From contig CAVHPP010000007.1 in assembly GCA_963638105.1 (NCBI GenBank), positions 33,700 to 97,699 on the forward strand: 64,000 nt of DNA, read 5' to 3'. Position 1 is the first letter of the stretch. Each line of letters begins with the position of its first letter. The translations under genes and the position numbers were made by a program. The DNA comes from CAG-217 sp963638105. GTDB lineage: Bacteria > Bacillota > Clostridia > Oscillospirales > Acutalibacteraceae. The notes under the pieces were generated by a model that was not told the DNA's origin, did no database searches, and was given only the letters and a program-made list of their open reading frames with translations. This document shows positions 60,713-64,000 of this stretch, piece by piece.

Positions 60713-61568
60713 GAATAATGCTGCCCAACTCTCGCACAATGGCGCCGGCCACATCCGGCTTGTTCATGGTGTAAATATGAATATGATCCACGCCGTTGGC
60801 CATCAGGTCGATGATCTGCTCGGCAGCGTACACAATGCCCGCCTGCTGCATGGCGTCGTCCCGATCACCAAAGCGCTCCACGATCTTTACAAACTTGGTG
60901 GGCAGAGAGCAGCCGGACAGCTTCACCGTCCGCTCCAGCTGGCTGGCCTTGGTAATGGGCATAATCCCGGCGATCAGCGGCACATCAATGCCCTTGATGG
61001 CGCACATCTCCCGAAAATTGTAAAACACCGTATTGTCAAAGAACATTTGGGTGGTCAGGAAGTCCACGCCGCAGTCCACCTTTTGCTTTAAGCACTCCAA
61101 ATCCTCCACCCGGTTCTTGCTCTCCGGATGCACCTCCGGGTAGCAGGCACCGCCAATGCAAAAATCGCCCAGGGTACGAATTTCGTTTACCAGCTGGTAG
61201 GCGTGCTCAAAATACTGCTCTGCCGGGAACTGAAAATCCCGGGGAATATCCCCCCGCAGAGCCAAAATATTCTCAATGCCGTTCTCTTGCAGTTCCGCTA
61301 CCACCTGATGAATTTTATCCCGGGTAGAAGTCAGGCAGGTCAGATGCGCCAGCGGGGTCACACCGTCGTCCAGGATCTCTCTTGCAATCTCCGTTGTAAA
61401 GCCGCTGGTGGTGCCCGCAGCGCCGTAAGTAACGCTCATAAAGGCCGGGTGGCTCTTTACCATCTCCTTAACCACCGCCTTGGTGCCCTCAATCTTGTCC
61501 CACTGCTTGGGGGGGAACACCTCAAAGGATACGGTAGGTTTTTGCTCTAAAATCGCTTTAATCTTCAT
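60705..61568 (-). CDS. metF: methylenetetrahydrofolate reductase
   Basis: A 287-residue MetF: VSFEVFPPKQW at the start, FLTTQMFFDN and AGIMPI at the flavin site. It supplies the methyl-tetrahydrofolate used by MetH. It overlaps the Rrf2 gene by 11 bases. Confidence 0.94.
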   Translation of the reverse strand: MKIKAILEQKPTVSFEVFPPKQWDKIEGTKAVVKEMVKSHPAFMSVTYGAAGTTSGFTTEIAREILDDGVTPLAHLTCLTSTRDKIHQVVAELQENGIENILALRGDIPRDFQFPAEQYFEHAYQLVNEIRTLGDFCIGGACYPEVHPESKNRVEDLECLKQKVDCGVDFLTTQMFFDNTVFYNFREMCAIKGIDVPLIAGIMPITKASQLERTVKLSGCSLPTKFVKIVERFGDRDDAMQQAGIVYAAEQIIDLMANGVDHIHIYTMNKPDVAGAIVRELGSIIHE

Positions 61569-61977
61569 GCTTTTTATCCTCCGTCAGCAGGTCGGCAAGG
61601 GTCCTGCTCTCTAAAAAATCGTCGATCAACCGGTCCAGCTCCTGCCACATGGGGCGGGTCATACAGGCGTGCACCCGGGTGCAGCCGCTGTCACAGTCCA
61701 TACAGGCCACCGGCGCCAGCGTGCCCTCCGTCAGCTTTAAGACGGCGCCCACGGTGTAGTCCTCCGGCGCCCGGGTCAGGCGGTAACCGCCGCTTTTGCC
61801 CCGGCGGCTCTCTACCATACCGGCTTTATTCAGCATGGCCACAATGGCCTCTAAATATTTCATACTCACTGCCTGCCGCTGGCTGATATCGTGCAGCGAA
61901 ATATAAGCGTCCGGACATTGCTGGGCCAAATCCAGCATCACTTGCAGGGCGTAGCGTCCCTTTGTTGAAATCATCAT
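61558..61977 (-). CDS. Rrf2-family Fe-S/redox regulator
   Basis: A 139-residue Rrf2 protein: winged helix (STKGRYALQVMLDLA; SLHDISQRQAVSMKYLE) and a Cys set at 92, 95, 99 and 105, near the IscR positions 92/98/104. It may sense Fe-S status, redox or a thiol metabolite. It heads the metF-metH operon and likely controls it. The exact ligand is inferred. Confidence 0.88.
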   Translation of the reverse strand: MMISTKGRYALQVMLDLAQQCPDAYISLHDISQRQAVSMKYLEAIVAMLNKAGMVESRRGKSGGYRLTRAPEDYTVGAVLKLTEGTLAPVACMDCDSGCTRVHACMTRPMWQELDRLIDDFLESRTLADLLTEDKKHED

Positions 61978-61994
61978 TTCACATCACCGCAGCA

Positions 61995-62027
61995 ATAATA
62001 CCACAAAAAAGGTAGGAATTCAACTAC
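61995..62027 (-). promoter_or_regulatory. promoter of the rrf2-met operon with overlapping operator
   Basis: Minus-strand TTGAAT (62023-62018), 17 bases, TATTAT (62000-61995). GTAGGAATTCAACTAC at 62012-62027 has GTAG/CTAC ends around GAATTC and covers the -35. The other 190 bases up to 62220 hold nothing called. Confidence 0.55.
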
Positions 62028-62226
62028 ACCGGGCGGTTTTTCTATATATTATCGGTATAAGCACCATAGGCTGGGTCACTGGCACCGACCGCCAAATGCA
62101 CCGCGCAAGGATCCGTTTTTCTCCTCTTTTCCATAAATTAAAAATGAGCATTTGATACGAATAATCGAGATAACAAGAGAATAAGCGAGCAACGACAGGA
62201 TATATTAAATTTATTCGCCAAAAATG

Positions 62227-62255
62227 TTGACTTTGCCCCTCGCCTGTGCTATTAT
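62227..62255 (+). promoter_or_regulatory. promoter of rplM-rpsI
   Basis: TTGACT (62227-62232), 17 bases, TATTAT (62250-62255). Confidence 0.8.
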
Positions 62256-62264
62256 ATTCCGGCA

Positions 62265-62289
62265 CGCAGAAAGAGCCAAGCGCTCTGCG
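62265..62289 (+). ncRNA. possible L13 leader hairpin
   Basis: CGCAGA/TCTGCG with an alternative AGAGC/GCTCT pairing, directly after the promoter and before the ribosome site. It is located where L13 leaders occur. Confidence 0.4.
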
Positions 62290-62319
62290 GAGAATTTGAA
62301 CAACGGAGGACTAGCGATT

Positions 62320-62748
62320 ATGTCAACATTTATGCCTAAAGCGGACGAGATCGAACGCAAATGGTATGTGATCGACGCTGCTGACAAGCCCCTGGGCCGT
62401 GTAGCTGCTGAGGCTGCCACCCTGCTGAGAGGCAAGCATAAGCCGATCTTCGCCCCCCATGTGGATTGCGGCGATTTTGTCATCATCATCAACACCGATA
62501 AGGCCGTTCTCACCGGCGACAAGCTGAACAAGAAGCTGTATCAGCACCACACCGGCTACATCGGCAACCTGAAGGAAGTCAAGTATGGCACCCTGATGGC
62601 CGAGAAGAGCGACTTCGCCATGGAACTGGCTGTTAAGGGTATGCTGCCGGACAGCACTCTGGGTCGCAAGCAGCTGACCAGATGCCGCATTTTCAAAGGC
62701 GCAGACCACAAGCACGAGGCCCAGAAGCCGGAAGCTTGGAATAAGTAA
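62320..62748 (+). CDS. rplM: 50S ribosomal protein L13
   Basis: A 142-residue L13 with KWYVIDAADKPLGRVA and HTGYIGNLKEV motifs. CGGAGGACTAGCG precedes the ATG; upstream in-frame starts lie before the leader. It pairs with rpsI. Confidence 0.97.
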   Translation: MSTFMPKADEIERKWYVIDAADKPLGRVAAEAATLLRGKHKPIFAPHVDCGDFVIIINTDKAVLTGDKLNKKLYQHHTGYIGNLKEVKYGTLMAEKSDFAMELAVKGMLPDSTLGRKQLTRCRIFKGADHKHEAQKPEAWNK

Positions 62749-62764
62749 GGGAGGTATCTGAATT

Positions 62765-63163
62765 ATGTACGAAACGAATCCGTATTTCTACGGCACCGGC
62801 CGCAGAAAAGAATCTGTTGCTCGTGTACGCGTTTATGCAGGTACCGGCAAGATCACCATCAACGACAGAGATATTGATGATTACTTTGGTCTGGAGACCT
62901 TGAAGCTGATCGTGCGTCAGCCTCTGGCCATCACCGACACCACCGAGAAGTTTGACATCGTTTGCCGTGTAAACGGCGGCGGCGTAACCGGCCAGGCCGG
63001 TGCCATCCGTCACGGTCTGTCCCGTGCCCTGCTGCAGTATGACGAGAGCCTGCGTCCTGCACTGAAGAAGGCCGGCTTCCTGACCCGTGACCCCAGAATG
63101 AAGGAGAGAAAGAAGCCCGGTCTGAAAAAGGCCCGTCGTGCTCCTCAGTTCTCCAAGAGATAA
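62765..63163 (+). CDS. rpsI: 30S ribosomal protein S9
   Basis: A 132-residue S9: GRRKESVARVRVYAGTG, GGGVTGQAGAIRHG and the tRNA-contacting tail ending FSKR. It starts 16 bases after rplM. Confidence 0.97.
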   Translation: MYETNPYFYGTGRRKESVARVRVYAGTGKITINDRDIDDYFGLETLKLIVRQPLAITDTTEKFDIVCRVNGGGVTGQAGAIRHGLSRALLQYDESLRPALKKAGFLTRDPRMKERKKPGLKKARRAPQFSKR

Positions 63164-63180
63164 TTTATACAGATTATCCC

Positions 63181-63214
63181 AACAGCACTTCCAACACGGA
63201 AGTGCTGTTTTTCT
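63181..63214 (+). terminator. terminator of rplM-rpsI
   Basis: AACAGCACTTC/GAAGTGCTGTT stem, then TTTCTTT. Confidence 0.9.
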
Positions 63215-63273
63215 TTACCCATTGCGGCATGATCCGATCGCATGCCGTTTCAGGCGCTATAAAATCGACAAAT

Positions 63274-63315
63274 GGAAAAGCAGCTGCCCGAAAAATTCCG
63301 AGCAACTGCTTTTTG
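63274..63315. terminator. hairpin between rpsI and the GNAT gene
   Basis: AAAGCAGCTGC/GCAACTGCTTT with one mismatch; can serve both strands. Confidence 0.6.
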
Positions 63316-63363
63316 ACGATGAAATCTGTTTTCACACGATTATTCTTCATTTGATCCATCAAT

Positions 63364-63792
63364 CTATTTCGTTAAATTTTTAAAGAACCGAATCTGCGCT
63401 TTCTCGTTGTCATATCCGATGGAACGATAGAATTTGTGTGCCTCTGTTCTGGCCTTCCCGGAATTCAGCCGAACGGCGTGTATGCCGCATACCTTTGCCC
63501 AATTTTCCACAGCGTTCATAAGGGCTTTGCCGCAGCCCTTTCTGCGATATGCTTTTGACACGGCTAAACCTAAAATGTTGACCAGGCTTTCAAAATAAAG
63601 CGTGTTGTATTTCTCCGCATGAACATAACCAACGACCTTACCGTCCATTACAGCAACAAAAACCCTTTCTCTGCTTGAATCCAGATTCTTCAATCTTTCC
63701 TTGACCAAATCGGCGTTACAGGTATAACCCAAATCCTGACAGCAGATTTTGTGAATGTCGATATAGTCGTTTACATTTGCTTCTCTGATCAT
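63364..63792 (-). CDS. GNAT-family acetyltransferase
   Basis: A 142-residue GNAT enzyme using acetyl-CoA; the pyrophosphate loop is YRRKGCGKALM, with FYRSIGY near the end. The acceptor is unknown. The ATG at 63792 follows GAGGTTG. By eye its coding bases are clearly AT-richer than the adjacent ribosomal genes, which could mean recent acquisition. Confidence 0.85.
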   Translation of the reverse strand: MIREANVNDYIDIHKICCQDLGYTCNADLVKERLKNLDSSRERVFVAVMDGKVVGYVHAEKYNTLYFESLVNILGLAVSKAYRRKGCGKALMNAVENWAKVCGIHAVRLNSGKARTEAHKFYRSIGYDNEKAQIRFFKNLTK

Positions 63793-63836
63793 CCATTCAA
63801 CCTCAAATCGGTTCAATACTCGCCAATGCTATCCTG

Positions 63837-63865
63837 ATTTTAACACAAGAACACACAAAGTACAA
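63837..63865 (-). promoter_or_regulatory. promoter of the GNAT gene
   Basis: Minus-strand TTGTAC (63865-63860), 17 bases, TAAAAT (63842-63837). Confidence 0.6.
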
Positions 63866-63895
63866 TGATCATTCTATCCCAACAACACCGTATTT

Positions 63896-63981
63896 TTGCG
63901 TAGGGCGCAAGCGGTAGGGGCGGATAACATCCGCCCGCGGTGCGTTATGCACTCGCTACGAAACAGTCCACCGGACTGTTT
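63896..63981. repeat. dispersed palindromes at window end
   Basis: 63914-63938 has GTAGGGGCGGATAACATCC, core shared with 31267-31291; 63961-63981 is an AAACAGTCC/GGACTGTTT hairpin. Confidence 0.7.
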
Positions 63982-64000
63982 CTCCCAAATGCTGATGCAT

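Noticed and set aside
61978..62220. SAM or cobalamin riboswitch before the methionine operon
   Set aside because: No S-box core or B12-box pattern was seen on the minus strand; a direct promoter with a palindrome is more likely.

Overview
The window looks like chromosome from a Gram-positive anaerobe of the class Clostridia, probably a gut member of the Oscillospiraceae/Ruminococcaceae type. The evidence is a moderately GC-rich sequence by eye with AGGAGG-type ribosome sites and TTGACA-17-TATAAT promoters; a Prp protease gene beside an L27 gene with the cleavable Firmicutes N-terminus; a rubredoxin-first rubrerythrin under a PerR-type repressor; a ferredoxin:thioredoxin-reductase-like protein next to thioredoxin; a GH112 phosphorylase for mucin or milk-type sugars; and many small dispersed palindromes between genes. 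The genus cannot be named from sequence alone. No phage, transposase, CRISPR or plasmid genes were seen.

Layout. 1-2.2 kb: a DUF2089-like regulator coupled to a secreted protein cut by the window edge, and an orphan protein resembling ADP-ribosyltransferase-fold enzymes. 2.2-4.6 kb: a promoter followed at once by a terminator hairpin, then a membrane-anchored metallophosphoesterase and two GtrA proteins. 4.6-12.2 kb: thioredoxin pair, glmS, perR-rubrerythrin, a GDPD, a nitroreductase, asnB. 12.2-16.5 kb: tRNA-Thr and tRNA-Tyr, then the GH112 operon. 16.6-19.8 kb: tmk, a second GDPD with altered active site, guaB. 19.9-30.9 kb: one long leftward block starting with ftsEX and three tandem coiled-coil M23 (LytM) endopeptidases, continuing through queH, rarA, nth, aroK and a secreted transglutaminase. 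31-38.7 kb: a repeat-rich spacer, a PucR/CdaR-type regulator, and an FHA-FtsW-PBP-HflX-DUF4830-RsuA operon. 38.8-48 kb: galM, an SDR, rplU-prp-rpmA, birA, degV, a secreted protein, an HAD phosphatase, comEB, mrp, lexA. 48-51.1 kb: tRNA-Met, -Glu, -Arg and a fused FeoAB with its Cys-rich partner. 51.3-54.7 kb: a MacB-type ABC exporter behind direct repeats. 54.8-57.6 kb: rpsO and pnp with a long leader hairpin. 57.8-62 kb: rrf2-metF-metH(activation)-metH. 62.2-64 kb: rplM-rpsI and an AT-richer GNAT gene.

The genes group into envelope growth and division (ftsEX with three LytM enzymes; FHA/FtsW/PBP; GtrA and GDPD proteins), iron and redox (FeoAB, PerR/rubrerythrin, FTR/thioredoxin, Rrf2), one-carbon and methionine metabolism, and core information processing. 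The points most worth a second look are the triplicated LytM set behind ftsEX, the promoter-terminator leader before the metallophosphoesterase operon, the orphan ART-like protein, the Rrf2-fronted methionine operon with its operator candidate, the pnp leader hairpin, and the repeat-driven ABC promoter.
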